A DNA stretch of 59,929 bases from Chitinophaga pinensis (GCA_945865645.1 CAMBEI010000008.1:1-59929); one strand, 5' to 3'; counted from the stretch's first letter, positions 27,837-37,290 are shown. The notes: a model not told the origin generated them from the letters alone. Numbers and translations are program-made.

Positions 27837-28625
27837 ATGAAAATCTTTAAAAAACTTATAACCCTCAACCTGTTTTTGTATATACCTTTTTGTAGCATGG
27901 CATGGGGTGTATTAGGTCACCGTATTATAGCACAAATCGCCGATAGCTATCTTACTAAAAATACAAAGCAGCAATTATATAAAATTTTAGGTAGCGAATC
28001 AATTGCTATAGCCAGTAACTGGTCCGACTTTATAAAATCAGATCCTGCATTTGATTATCTAGATCGCTGGCATTACATAAATTTAAAGGCGGGACTTACC
28101 GAAACTGAATTAAAAACATATTTAGCTTCCGATACCGTTACTGATGCCTACACAAAAATAAACTGGTTAACAACGGAGCTTAAAAACAAAGAACTGGACC
28201 AAGAAAAAAAAATATTGTATCTACGAATTTTGATACATATTGCTGGCGATTTGCATCAGCCAATGCATACAGGCAGGTTTGATGACCTTGGCGGTAATAA
28301 AATAAAAGTAAGCTGGTTTAAAGATTCCTATAACCTTCACCAGATATGGGATTCAAAATTGATAGATTTTCAACAATTAAGCTATTCAGAATATACAGCC
28401 GCCATTAATCATACTACTAAAGAACAAAGAAAAACATGGCAAGCAGAACCAGTTAGTGAATGGGTCTGGCAGTCCTATCAACAGGTAGAAAATATTTATG
28501 CTGATATAAAACCAGATGATAAATTAAGTTACCAATATAATTTTAAATATATAGCTATTTTAAATCAACAACTATTAATAGGGGGCATACATTTAGCAGG
28601 GTTATTAAATGAAATCTTTGGTTAA
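27837..28625 (+). CDS. secreted S1/P1-type zinc nuclease
   Basis: The 262-residue protein has a signal peptide that should be cut before W23, giving the mature N-terminus WGVLGHRI. In this family the N-terminal Trp and the following His bind zinc. The other ligands are seen in SNWSDF, DRWHYIN, HIAGDLHQPMH and NLHQIWD. S1/P1 nucleases degrade single-stranded nucleic acids and 3'-nucleotides in the periplasm or outside the cell. The family assignment is secure. Confidence 0.92.
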   Translation: MKIFKKLITLNLFLYIPFCSMAWGVLGHRIIAQIADSYLTKNTKQQLYKILGSESIAIASNWSDFIKSDPAFDYLDRWHYINLKAGLTETELKTYLASDTVTDAYTKINWLTTELKNKELDQEKKILYLRILIHIAGDLHQPMHTGRFDDLGGNKIKVSWFKDSYNLHQIWDSKLIDFQQLSYSEYTAAINHTTKEQRKTWQAEPVSEWVWQSYQQVENIYADIKPDDKLSYQYNFKYIAILNQQLLIGGIHLAGLLNEIFG

Positions 28626-28685
28626 CTTATTTAAGTTAACGTAAAGGTAAAAATGTTGTGTATTATTTTATGTGTGTTAACAACC

Positions 28686-30533
28686 CTAATAGCCTCTAAC
28701 ATTTTTTCCTTCCATATAATTCATAAAGGCTTTATTGCATACTCGATTGCCGCCAGGAGTTGGGTAGTTTCCGGTAAAATACCAATCACCTAAATTAGTT
28801 GGACAAGCTTCGTGAAGAGATTCGATAGTTTGATAAATAACACTTACAGGAATGGAAATATCAGTTGCAGTTATTAATTGTGCAATTTTGTTAGAGATAT
28901 CTTCAGGCGTAAATGTTTTATAAAGTTGCCGTACCACATTTTCAGTATGCAATTGGTTGTTGCGTTGTAATTCTTTGCATTTATCAAGCATCTGAACAAG
29001 CACTTTTTCTTTACCATTATCTTTTAATAATTCAAGCGCAGCTCTAAAAGCAATAAAATCGCCCATCTTGCTCATATCTATACCGTAACAATCTGGATAG
29101 CGTATTTGTGGAGCGGAGGAAACAATTATAATTTTTTTTGGCTCCAGCCTAGACAACATTCTAATAATACTTTCTTTTAAAGTGGTACCACGTACAATAC
29201 TATCGTCAATTACTATTAAGATATCAATATGCTTTTTAACGGTGCCATACGTGATATCGTATACGTGCTGTACCATTTCATTACGGCTACTATCTTCAGT
29301 AATAAACGTTCGTAATTTTACATCTTTAATGGCAATTTTTTCAATACGAATACGGCGATTAACCATTTCAGTTAATTTCTCTTCATCAAATTCTTTTCCC
29401 CAACTTAAAATACGTTCTATCTTAATTTTATTAAGATAATCTTCGGCACCTTTTATTAAACCATAAAAAGCGGTTTCGGCGGTATTTGGGATAAAAGAGA
29501 AAATAGCGTGCTTTAAATCGTAATCAATTGCTTTTAATACCGTACTGCTTAATAAATAACCCAACTTATTTCTTTCTTTGTAAATTTTTTCATCACTTCC
29601 CCTACTAAAATAAATACGTTCAAAGCTACAGGCCTTTCTTTCTTTAGGTTCTATAATTTGCTCCAAACTATATGTACCGTTTGCCTTTACAATGAGTGCG
29701 GTACCGGGCATCAATTCTTTTACTTCATTTTCTTCTAGTTTAAACGCTGTACGTATAGCAGCTCTTTCGCTGGCCGCAACAATTACTTCGTCATTTATAT
29801 AATAATAAGAAGGGCGAATACCATGCGCATCTCGTATTACAAAGGCATCGCCATTACCCAGCATGCCGCAAAAATTAAACCCGCCATCAAATAGAGGAAT
29901 TGCCTTTTTTAAAACTTTAACCATATCCATTTCTCCCGGAAAAGCTTCATCAGCTTTTACTAAAAAATGATATAAAACTTCCATCATAGCAGCCAGGTCA
30001 CTTTGGCGCTGAAACTCCCCTGGATCAATGTTTACCAACCCAAAAAGCTCTTCAGTATTTACTAGGTTAAAATTACCCGCTAGGGCTAAATTACGAGAGG
30101 GTATAGTATGCCGTTTAATAAAGGGATGGCAAAACTCTGCATTATTTTTCCCTTGAGTACCATAGCGAAGATGACCCAGTAAAACTTCTCCTAAAAAATT
30201 AATATGCCCTTTCATTAAGCCGGGGTGATTTTTAATATCAGGCTGGTGTTTTTCTATTTCTTCTATTTCTTTTCCTATTTGTGCAAAAAGATCAGCAATA
30301 GGTTGATTAGCTCCGCTACGTAAGCGATGCATAAATGGATAACCTGGTTCAGTATTTAATTTAACGGCTGCAATACCCGCCCCATCTTGGCCACGGTTAT
30401 GTTGTTTTTCCATTAACAAGTAAAGCTTATTAAGGCCGTACATTACGGTGCCGTGCTGTTGCTGATAATAACTAAAAGGCTTTCGAAGACGAATGAAAGC
30501 AAGGCCGCATTCGTGTTTTATGTCGTCGCTCAT
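28686..30533 (-). CDS. purF: amidophosphoribosyltransferase (long Bacteroidota form)
   Basis: The 615-residue protein joins an N-terminal Ntn glutaminase domain (predicted nucleophile Cys9 after removal of MSDDIKHE) to a C-terminal phosphoribosyltransferase domain with the PRPP loop VIDDSIVRGTTLKES. The reaction makes phosphoribosylamine, the first step of purine synthesis. It is about 120 residues longer than E. coli PurF, with extra sequence near the N-terminus (loop around 70-110) and in the PRT domain. Many Bacteroidota have such a long form next to a normal PurF, so its exact role is less certain. A TAACTTTG box lies at 30550-30557 (minus strand). Confidence 0.85.
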   Translation of the reverse strand: MSDDIKHECGLAFIRLRKPFSYYQQQHGTVMYGLNKLYLLMEKQHNRGQDGAGIAAVKLNTEPGYPFMHRLRSGANQPIADLFAQIGKEIEEIEKHQPDIKNHPGLMKGHINFLGEVLLGHLRYGTQGKNNAEFCHPFIKRHTIPSRNLALAGNFNLVNTEELFGLVNIDPGEFQRQSDLAAMMEVLYHFLVKADEAFPGEMDMVKVLKKAIPLFDGGFNFCGMLGNGDAFVIRDAHGIRPSYYYINDEVIVAASERAAIRTAFKLEENEVKELMPGTALIVKANGTYSLEQIIEPKERKACSFERIYFSRGSDEKIYKERNKLGYLLSSTVLKAIDYDLKHAIFSFIPNTAETAFYGLIKGAEDYLNKIKIERILSWGKEFDEEKLTEMVNRRIRIEKIAIKDVKLRTFITEDSSRNEMVQHVYDITYGTVKKHIDILIVIDDSIVRGTTLKESIIRMLSRLEPKKIIIVSSAPQIRYPDCYGIDMSKMGDFIAFRAALELLKDNGKEKVLVQMLDKCKELQRNNQLHTENVVRQLYKTFTPEDISNKIAQLITATDISIPVSVIYQTIESLHEACPTNLGDWYFTGNYPTPGGNRVCNKAFMNYMEGKNVRGY

Positions 30534-30549
30534 GATATGGAGTGAGTTG

Positions 30550-30557
30550 CAAAGTTA
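30550..30557 (-). promoter_or_regulatory. probable purF promoter -7 box
   Basis: TAACTTTG on the minus strand lies 16 bp before the ATG. Confidence 0.4.
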
Positions 30558-30585
30558 AGGTTTTACAAAGCAGCAACAAACAAAA

Positions 30586-30607
30586 ATTCCCCGAAAAAAC
30601 GGGGGAT
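30586..30607 (-). terminator. terminator of the outer-membrane barrel gene
   Basis: An 8-bp GC-rich stem (ATCCCCCG / CGGGGAAT on the minus strand, one G-T pair) with a T6 loop is followed by TTTTTG. Confidence 0.65.
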
Positions 30608-30631
30608 AAAAATAATAAAAAATAATCTGTA

Positions 30632-31348
30632 TTACAATCCGCTAAAGGTTAAGCCAACCTGAAAAAGTTTTATAGGTGATGCTACGCCATCTTTAAAAAT
30701 ATTATTAAGTTGGTAACTACCAAATAATGAAAAATTACCATAACCAACCCGAACTGTGGCAGCCAGGCGAGTTGAATTAAAAAATCCCTTGCCATTTTCT
30801 TTAGCCGTATAGCTGTTTATAGCCGTGCCATTCTTATCTAATAAAGCCTTTCCTTTGGTATGCACATTTAAGAGGGTGCCCACTTTAACGCCTAATGCAG
30901 CTTTAAAACTTTTGCTTTCATTTGCGGGATCTAAGGTAAAGCGCAGTTCTATAGGAATTTCTAAAAAAACTGTTGCTAATTTGTATTTTTTAAAACGAGC
31001 TAGGCTGTCTAATATATTAAAGGGGAGTTTATTTGCTTTTGCTTTAATATCGATATTCATATTTTTAAAAAAAATATTACTACTACCTATGCCCACACCA
31101 AAAGCGGCACCCCATTGTGGATTAGCTTTAAAACGCTTGTCCATCATAATATAAATATTTGCACCCCTTGCAAATCCAGTCATTTTGTTTTTTATACTAT
31201 CAGGTACACCAACCCAATGATCGTTACTTAATTGTACCATAAAATGATCGCTAGTGCGCGACATTAATCCTTTGTTTTTCTTTTTTTCTTGAGCAAAGGA
31301 ATTGAAAACGGTTGCTAAGGATAAGAAAATAAATAATAATTTCTTCAT
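30632..31348 (-). CDS. outer-membrane beta-barrel protein (porin/PorT-like)
   Basis: About 238 residues with a signal peptide (MKKLLFIFLSLATVFNSFAQ), alternating beta strands and a C-terminal strand ending in an aromatic-rich LFQVGLTFSGL, typical of small Bacteroidota barrels (outer membrane protein beta-barrel domain). Function is unknown. The open frame has an ATG two codons earlier (31354), and I prefer the ATG followed by KKLLF. It has its own hairpin terminator. Confidence 0.72.
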   Translation of the reverse strand: MKKLLFIFLSLATVFNSFAQEKKKNKGLMSRTSDHFMVQLSNDHWVGVPDSIKNKMTGFARGANIYIMMDKRFKANPQWGAAFGVGIGSSNIFFKNMNIDIKAKANKLPFNILDSLARFKKYKLATVFLEIPIELRFTLDPANESKSFKAALGVKVGTLLNVHTKGKALLDKNGTAINSYTAKENGKGFFNSTRLAATVRVGYGNFSLFGSYQLNNIFKDGVASPIKLFQVGLTFSGL

Positions 31349-31577
31349 AATCAATTTTGATGTTGCAAATTAACGGCAAATTATTTAATGAAGCGTTAAA
31401 TTATAAGGGGGGTGATTATATTGGTAATTGTTATTACTCAAAAAATTTCTTATCGTTCAGTATGGGGGCTATTTATAGCTAAGGGTTTCCCGAAATACAT
31501 TCATAGACAAGGATTACAAGTATAGCCACGGCTTAGAATGATTTTATCAGGAAATAGATAATTAAATTAGCATTAAG

Positions 31578-31585
31578 TATATTTG
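31578..31585 (+). promoter_or_regulatory. probable tRNA promoter -7 box
   Basis: TATATTTG fits TAnnTTTG and lies 32 bp before the 5' end of the tRNA. Confidence 0.45.
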
Positions 31586-31617
31586 CGTCCTTATTCTTTA
31601 AAAACAATGTGAAGAAA

Positions 31618-31691
31618 GGGCCTATAGCTCAGTTGGTTAGAGCACCTGACTCATAATCAGGTGGTCCCTGGTTCGAGCCCAGGTGGGCCCA
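31618..31691 (+). tRNA. tRNA with CAT anticodon (Ile2 or elongator Met)
   Basis: A 74-nt cloverleaf without encoded CCA. The acceptor GGGCCTA pairs with TGGGCCC (one T-G pair) and the discriminator is A. The D arm is in AGCTCAGTTGGTTAGAGC. The anticodon stem CCTGA/TCAGG closes the loop CTCATAA, with CAT at 31652-31654. The T arm contains GGTTCGAGCCC. The GGGCC acceptor resembles isoleucine tRNAs, so this may be tRNA-Ile2, whose C34 is changed to lysidine by TilS. Elongator tRNA-Met is the alternative. Confidence 0.93.
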
Positions 31692-31701
31692 CTTGTAAAT
31701 C

Positions 31702-31738
31702 AAGGACTTATGAGCTAAAATCTCATGGGTCCTTTTTT
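31702..31738 (+). terminator. tRNA terminator
   Basis: AAGGAC (31702-31707) pairs with GTCCTT (31729-31734), and ATGAG pairs with CTCAT inside. The stem is followed by a T tract. Confidence 0.75.
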
Positions 31739-32196
31739 ATTTAGAAGCAATTTAGAAGCATTTCTCTCTGACGAGGTAGCAAGTGGCCCACAATCCTTTA
31801 TAAAATCTACAAGCTGTAGATATTCCTTTTACTGCGCATTAAATAGCTATAATTTCAAAAGGGGTAATCAAAATATTTTTTCTATAAAAATTTTGACTTG
31901 TATTCCTCTCTTTAAGCACCTCCCCAACAACTCACCCCCACTTCAGTTCTGAGCAGTATGTACCCCCGGCTGTTTTGATGAACACATTATCTAACCCCTG
32001 ACAGTAAAAAATTAATTATAAGTAAAAAGTAGTCATTCAATTAATGAATTACTCTACACTTCTCTCCTGCTATGCAGGACACCTTTTCTATTGGATGATC
32101 TATTCTCCAATCAACCTAACCTTCTAACTCAACATACTTAATAGTCCTTTAAAAAATTGGTATTTATTATTTATAAACATTTAAAATTTAAACATT
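31739..32196 (+). other. gene-poor stretch between tRNA and the ATPase remnant
   Basis: About 460 bp with no coding frame that I can support. It begins with a short direct repeat (TTTAGAAGCA twice, 31740-31761) and holds a crRNA-handle-like hairpin at 31802-31821 (reported separately). The setting beside a tRNA suggests the edge of an integrated element, but I see no integrase and no repeat of the tRNA 3' end farther on. Confidence 0.5.
31802..31821 (+). other. solitary Cas12a crRNA-handle-like hairpin
   Basis: TCTAC-AAGCT-GTAGAT has the same stem as the array handle TCTAC-TATT-GTAGAT, with a five-base loop. It lies about 1.1 kb upstream of cas12a, outside the array, and lacks the 5' part of the repeat. 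It could be a chance palindrome or a degenerate repeat of the kind used for cas autoregulation. Confidence 0.25.
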
Positions 32197-32715
32197 ATGC
32201 ATTTACAAAAAGCTTCTAGAAAGAAAGCTAAAATTAAAATGGGTTTAATTGGACCTAGTGGTTCAGGAAAATCAATGGGAGCAGTACTCACAGCCTTCGG
32301 TATTTGTGGTGACTGGAGTAAGGTGGCAATAGTTGACACAGAAAACCATTCAGCAGATTTGTATGCTCACATTGGTTCCTACAATGTACTGTCACTATCT
32401 GCTCCCTTTACACCAGAGAAGTACATACAGGCAATAGAAGTATGTGAAAAAGCAGGCATGGAAGTAATCATCATTGATTCTGTCACCCACGAATGGGAAA
32501 ACTTGTTGGAATACCATTCTTCTTTACAAGGAAACAGTTTTACCAATTGGAATAAAATTACTCCGCGTCACAATTATTTTGTACAAAAGATTCTTCAAAG
32601 TCCCTGTCATATCATCTCAACAGTAAGAACCAAACAGGATTATGTATTGAAGCAAAAGAAGAAAAAGATTCAGAGATTAAATATAGATGTTAATCAATTA
32701 GCACTTGATTTTTAA
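32197..32715 (+). pseudogene. truncated phage-type AAA (RecA-like) ATPase
   Basis: The 172-residue frame keeps the N-terminal P-loop domain: Walker A GPSGSGKSMGA (about 20-30), Walker B VIIIDSVTHEWE, and the sensor-like ISTVRTKQDYVL. Related phage and mobile-element ATPases (AAA_24-like) continue with a domain of about 60-100 residues. Here the sequence turns into a Lys-rich tail (KQKKKKIQRLN) and stops. I read it as a mobile-element remnant that may still be expressed. It is the only gene between the tRNA and cas12a, on the same strand, with a 247-bp gap. Confidence 0.6.
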
Positions 32716-32745
32716 TAACAGTAGTTATTTCATAACCCGTTGCTT

Positions 32746-32789
32746 GTTTCAGTTATGTTACACTAGAAGTAAAAATAATGTTTCAGTTA
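32746..32789 (+). repeat. 10-bp direct repeat upstream of cas12a
   Basis: GTTTCAGTTA occurs at 32746-32755 and again at 32780-32789, a 34-bp shift. It lies in the 247-bp gap before cas12a and could be an operator pair. No protein is known to bind it. Confidence 0.3.
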
Positions 32790-32962
32790 ATCCTTTTGTT
32801 ATATTAAATGAAAAATAAATTCTACTTTTAAAGGGTAAAAAAAGAGGAGGAGCCTATCCTACAAAAGGTTAGTGACAAGTATAAAAACAGGCAATTATGA
32901 AACCAATATTTACAATTCACCTCAAGTAAAATTTTCTAACTACATACTAAAATAAACTTATT

Positions 32963-35900
32963 ATGAGAACTTCTGTTTTTACAAATCAGTACCCACTTTC
33001 CAAAACCTTAAAATTTGAATTAATACCGCAGGGTAAAACACTTGAACATATCCAACATAAAGGATTGTTAGAGCAAGATAATAATCGAGCAATAAGCTAT
33101 CAAAAGATAAAAAGATTAATAGATGAATACCATAAAGTATTTATTGAAAATTCCTTAAAAGGTTTGCAGCTGGAGGAGTTGGTAGTTTATTCTGAATACT
33201 ATCAGAAAAAAGATAAAGTTGATGCGGATAAAAAGGCATTTGAAAAAGTAAAAGAAACATTAAGAAAACAGATATCACTAACTTTTTCAAGCCAGGAGGT
33301 ATATAAAACCCTTTTCTCCAAAGAATTAATTAAGGAAGACTTATTAGCATTTGTAAAACAAGAAGATAAATCTCTGGTAAATGAGTTTAAAGATTTTACA
33401 ACTTATTTTACAGGCTTTCATGAAAACAGAAAAAACATGTACGTTGCTGATGAAAAATCTACTGCAATCGCATTCAGGTTAATAAATGACAACCTTCCTA
33501 AGTATATTGATAATCTCAACATCTTTTTACAGATAGAAGACAAGTCTGTTTCGTTAATAGCGGATTTTAATAAAGCATTGCAAGAAATGGCAGAAATAAC
33601 TCAGGGTAGAACCCTCGAAGATATTTTTACGCTCTCATTCTTTAATGAAACTGTTACGCAAAATGGAATTGAGCTTTATAATATTATTATTGGAGGAAGA
33701 ACAGCTGAAAATGGAAAAAGTAAAATAAAAGGGATTAATGAATATATCAACCTATATAACCAGCAGCAAAATAACAAGTTAAATAGACTTCCAAAATTCA
33801 AACAATTATATAAACAAATATTAAGTGATCGTAATTCTGTTTCTTTTGTACTAGATAATTTTGAGAATGATAATCATTTACTGGAATGTATAGAGCAATT
33901 TTATCAAAGTGGGTTATGTCACTTTGAAAGCGATGGAAATTCAATAGATCTGCTTACTACAATCAGGCAGTTTTTAAACGGATTGGATAGTTTTGATCTA
34001 ACTAAGATTTACCTCCGTAATGACACCTCTTTAACAGATATTTCACAAAAGTTATTTGGTGATTGGAACCTAATAAAAGCAGCGTTAACAAACTATTATG
34101 AGAAAACAAATCCATTTAAACCAAGGGAACGGGTAGATAAATTTGAAGAAAGAAAAGAGCACTGGGTTTCTAAAACTGGCTACTTAGATATCAATACGAT
34201 ACAAATTGCAATTGAAGGTTATGATAGTGAAGTAATAAAAGATAAGTACACCCCTGATTGTATAGTTAATTACCTAGGAATCATCGGAAAAAATAAAGAA
34301 ACAACTTTTGATCTTGTTGATGTAATACGGCAAAATTATGCAGGGATTAAAGATCTCTTAAATAACCCATACCCCGAAGATGAAAAACTAGGTAATGCTA
34401 AAGATCAGGTAGCACAGATTAAAATTTTCTTAGACAGTATATTAAATTTAATCCATTTTCTTAAACCTCTTAATGTAAACAATGATGGGCTTGAAAAGGA
34501 TGAATCTTTTTATAGCATATTTACTCCCCTGTATGAGCAACTATCAGAGATAATACCATTATACAATAAAGTGAGAAATTTTCTTACTCAAAAGCCGTAC
34601 AGCATCAATAAAGTAAAACTAAACTTTGAAAACAGTACGCTTTTAAATGGTTGGGATGTTAACAAAGAAGTAGATAATACTAGCATACTTTTTAGAAAGA
34701 ATGGCCTCTATTACCTAGGTATAATGGATAAAAAACATAATAAAATATTTGATAGGAACGTACCAAAATGCCAAGAGCTTAACACCTCCTTTGAAAAGAT
34801 AAACTATAAGTTATTGCCAGGTGCCAATAAAATGCTACCTAAGGTTTTTCTTTCTAAAAAAGGAGTGGAAACCTATAATCCAACTTTAGAGATTATTGAA
34901 AACTACAATAATGAAACACACAAAAAAGGGGATGCTTTTAACATAGATGATATGCGCATGCTGATAAATTATTTTAAAGATTCTATATCACTTCATCCTG
35001 ATTGGAAACATTTTGAGCATAAATTCTCTGAAACAAAGAGCTATGAAGATTTAAGCGGTTTTTATAGAGAAGTAGAAAAACAAGGGTATAAAATTTCTTT
35101 TAAAAATATTGACGAATCTTATATCAATAAACAGGTCGAAGAAGGAAAGCTATATCTTTTCCAGATATACAATAAAGATTTTTCGCCCTTTAGTAAAGGT
35201 ACACCCAACATGCATACCTTATACTGGAAAATGTTATTTGATGAAAACAACTTAAAGAACGTTGTTTATAAACTTAATGGAGAAGCGGAAGTGTTTTATC
35301 GTAAATCTTCTATAAAAGAAAAGAATATGATTGTGCACAAGGCTAATGAACCTTTGCAATCTAAAAATGAATTGAATCTTAAAAAGGAGAGCAGTTTTAC
35401 TTATGATATAATAAAAGACAAACGATTTACATTAGATAAGTTTCAGTTTCATGTACCCATTACCATGAATTTTAAAGCTACTGGAACAGATAATATCAAT
35501 CCAAGTGTAAACCAGTTTTTGCAAAATAATAAAGATGTAAATATTATAGGGTTGGATAGGGGAGAAAGACATCTGATTTATTATACGCTTGTAAATCAAA
35601 AAGGTGAAATTCTGGAGCAGGGCTCATTGAATGAAATATCAAACGAAAAACAAAAAGTTAACTATAAAGACCTACTAGTAAAAAAAGAAGGGGATAGAAC
35701 CCAGGCACGTAAAGATTGGAATACTATAGAAAATATTAAGGAAATAAAAGAGGGATACCTTAGTCAGGTGGTACACAAAATTGCTACACTCATGGTAGAA
35801 AGGAATGCCATAGTAGTAATGGAAGATCTGAATATGGGATTTATGAGAGGGCGACAAAAAGTAGAAAGACAGGTTTATCAAAAACTTGAAAAGATGCTGA

Positions 35901-36730
35901 TTGATAAATTGAATTATCTGGTATTTAAAACAAACGCACCTGATGAAAATGGTGGTTTACTCAAAGCTTTACAACTAACTAGTAAATTTGATAGTTTTAA
36001 AAGTATGGGTAAACAAAGTGGCTTCCTCTTTTATGTACCAGCATGGAATACCAGTAAAATAGATCCTACAACTGGTTTTGTTGATTTCTTAAAGCCTAAA
36101 TATGAGAGTATTGATAAAGCTAAAACGTTTTTTAGCAGTTTTAAATCAATAAGATTTAATGCAGCAAATAATTATTTTGAATTTGAGTTTGATTATAATG
36201 ACTTTAATGGAAAAGCAGAGGAAACACAAACAAAATGGACTGTTTGTACTGCAGGTACAGAGCGATATAGTTGGAATAAGAAGCTAAATATGGGCAAAGG
36301 TGGCATTGAAAAAATAGATATTACTCAAACCCTTCAATTGCTTTTGGATGAGTCTATGATTCCTTATGCATCTGGTAATAATCTTATACAAGATATAAAT
36401 GAACAGACTAATGCAGATTTTTTCAAGAAACTTATAAAACTCTTATCAATTACCTTAAGTTTAAGGCATAGTAATGGGTTAAGCGGCGAAGCTGAAAAAG
36501 ATTTTATATTATCTCCTGTAAAAAATGACCAGGGACAATTCTTTAACTCTAATGATTCTGATCGTAAATTACCCAAAGATGCAGATGCAAATGGTGCGTT
36601 TCACATTGCTTTAAAAGGTTTGTGGGTATTGCGTCAAATTAATGAAGCAGAAGATTTGAAAAAAATTAAATTGGCTATAACAAATAAAGAGTGGCTGCAG
36701 TTTGTACAAAACAAGCTTTATAAAGTATAA
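32963..36730 (+). CDS. cas12a: CRISPR effector nuclease Cas12a (Cpf1)
   Basis: The 1255-residue protein is a full-length type V-A effector that processes its own crRNAs and cuts target DNA next to a T-rich PAM. The N-terminus has the family start NQYPLSKTLKFELIPQGKT. The WED/PAM region shows KLLPGANKMLPKVFLSKKG. The crRNA-processing site keeps His792 and the IKDKRFT lysines. The RuvC residues are Asp865 (IGLDRGERH), Glu954 (VMEDLN, followed by the RGRQKVERQVYQKLE bridge helix) and Asp1208 (DADANGAFH). The Nuc-domain Arg1168 is in SLRHSNGLSGE. No disruption was seen. The stop codon overlaps the cas4 start (TAATG), so the genes form one operon. Confidence 0.98.
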   Translation: MRTSVFTNQYPLSKTLKFELIPQGKTLEHIQHKGLLEQDNNRAISYQKIKRLIDEYHKVFIENSLKGLQLEELVVYSEYYQKKDKVDADKKAFEKVKETLRKQISLTFSSQEVYKTLFSKELIKEDLLAFVKQEDKSLVNEFKDFTTYFTGFHENRKNMYVADEKSTAIAFRLINDNLPKYIDNLNIFLQIEDKSVSLIADFNKALQEMAEITQGRTLEDIFTLSFFNETVTQNGIELYNIIIGGRTAENGKSKIKGINEYINLYNQQQNNKLNRLPKFKQLYKQILSDRNSVSFVLDNFENDNHLLECIEQFYQSGLCHFESDGNSIDLLTTIRQFLNGLDSFDLTKIYLRNDTSLTDISQKLFGDWNLIKAALTNYYEKTNPFKPRERVDKFEERKEHWVSKTGYLDINTIQIAIEGYDSEVIKDKYTPDCIVNYLGIIGKNKETTFDLVDVIRQNYAGIKDLLNNPYPEDEKLGNAKDQVAQIKIFLDSILNLIHFLKPLNVNNDGLEKDESFYSIFTPLYEQLSEIIPLYNKVRNFLTQKPYSINKVKLNFENSTLLNGWDVNKEVDNTSILFRKNGLYYLGIMDKKHNKIFDRNVPKCQELNTSFEKINYKLLPGANKMLPKVFLSKKGVETYNPTLEIIENYNNETHKKGDAFNIDDMRMLINYFKDSISLHPDWKHFEHKFSETKSYEDLSGFYREVEKQGYKISFKNIDESYINKQVEEGKLYLFQIYNKDFSPFSKGTPNMHTLYWKMLFDENNLKNVVYKLNGEAEVFYRKSSIKEKNMIVHKANEPLQSKNELNLKKESSFTYDIIKDKRFTLDKFQFHVPITMNFKATGTDNINPSVNQFLQNNKDVNIIGLDRGERHLIYYTLVNQKGEILEQGSLNEISNEKQKVNYKDLLVKKEGDRTQARKDWNTIENIKEIKEGYLSQVVHKIATLMVERNAIVVMEDLNMGFMRGRQKVERQVYQKLEKMLIDKLNYLVFKTNAPDENGGLLKALQLTSKFDSFKSMGKQSGFLFYVPAWNTSKIDPTTGFVDFLKPKYESIDKAKTFFSSFKSIRFNAANNYFEFEFDYNDFNGKAEETQTKWTVCTAGTERYSWNKKLNMGKGGIEKIDITQTLQLLLDESMIPYASGNNLIQDINEQTNADFFKKLIKLLSITLSLRHSNGLSGEAEKDFILSPVKNDQGQFFNSNDSDRKLPKDADANGAFHIALKGLWVLRQINEAEDLKKIKLAITNKEWLQFVQNKLYKV

Positions 36731-37290
36731 TGGAAAGCTATATCACACTTTCTTACTTAAATGATTTTATCTTTTGCCCACGCAGTATTTATTTTCATCA
36801 GTTGTATGCAGGGTATAATGAACAATTTTATAAACAAAAACCTCAGGTAGCAGGAACAGAGGCTCATAGCTCAATTGATAATAAAACATATAGTACCAGA
36901 GCAGATGTTTTAATGGGTATTGAAGTTTTTTCGGATAAATATAACATAGCAGGTAAAATTGATGTGTTTGATATTAGATCTGGCAGACTGACAGAAAGGA
37001 AGAAGGAAATCAAAATAATTTACGATGGTTATATCTTCCAGGTATATGCACAATATTTTGCTTTAATGGATATGGGGTATTCGGTAAAAGAGATTGTTAT
37101 ACATGATATATCCCACAACAAAAATTATCCTATAAAAATTCCATCAGAGGATGAAGAAATGTTTCTAAAATTTGAAAAATTAGTAGATGAGATAAATAAG
37201 TATAGTTTAAGCACAAGTAAATTTATTCCCGTAGTTGAAAAATGTATAAAATGTATCTACTCAAATCTTTGTGATAAATCTTTATGTTAA
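36730..37290 (+). CDS. cas4: CRISPR adaptation exonuclease Cas4
   Basis: The 186-residue RecB-family nuclease helps trim and orient new spacers with Cas1-Cas2 and select the right PAM. Four cysteines of the iron-sulfur cluster are Cys16 (FIFCPRS), Cys172, Cys175 and Cys181 near the C-terminus. The nuclease core shows GKIDVFD (Asp78), LTERKKEIK (Glu89, Lys91) and the QVYAQYF motif. It overlaps cas12a by one base and cas1 by seven, which indicates translational coupling. Confidence 0.95.
   Translation: MESYITLSYLNDFIFCPRSIYFHQLYAGYNEQFYKQKPQVAGTEAHSSIDNKTYSTRADVLMGIEVFSDKYNIAGKIDVFDIRSGRLTERKKEIKIIYDGYIFQVYAQYFALMDMGYSVKEIVIHDISHNKNYPIKIPSEDEEMFLKFEKLVDEINKYSLSTSKFIPVVEKCIKCIYSNLCDKSLC

Noticed and set aside
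31725..31952. 75-residue frame after the tRNA
   Set aside because: It begins inside the tRNA terminator, has no recognisable domain and contains the handle-like hairpin. I tried to read it as an integrase fragment and could not.
32897..32929. 10-codon frame starting MKPIFTIHLK before cas12a
   Set aside because: Too short to judge. It may be chance or the start of a lost gene, with nothing in the following sequence to support either.
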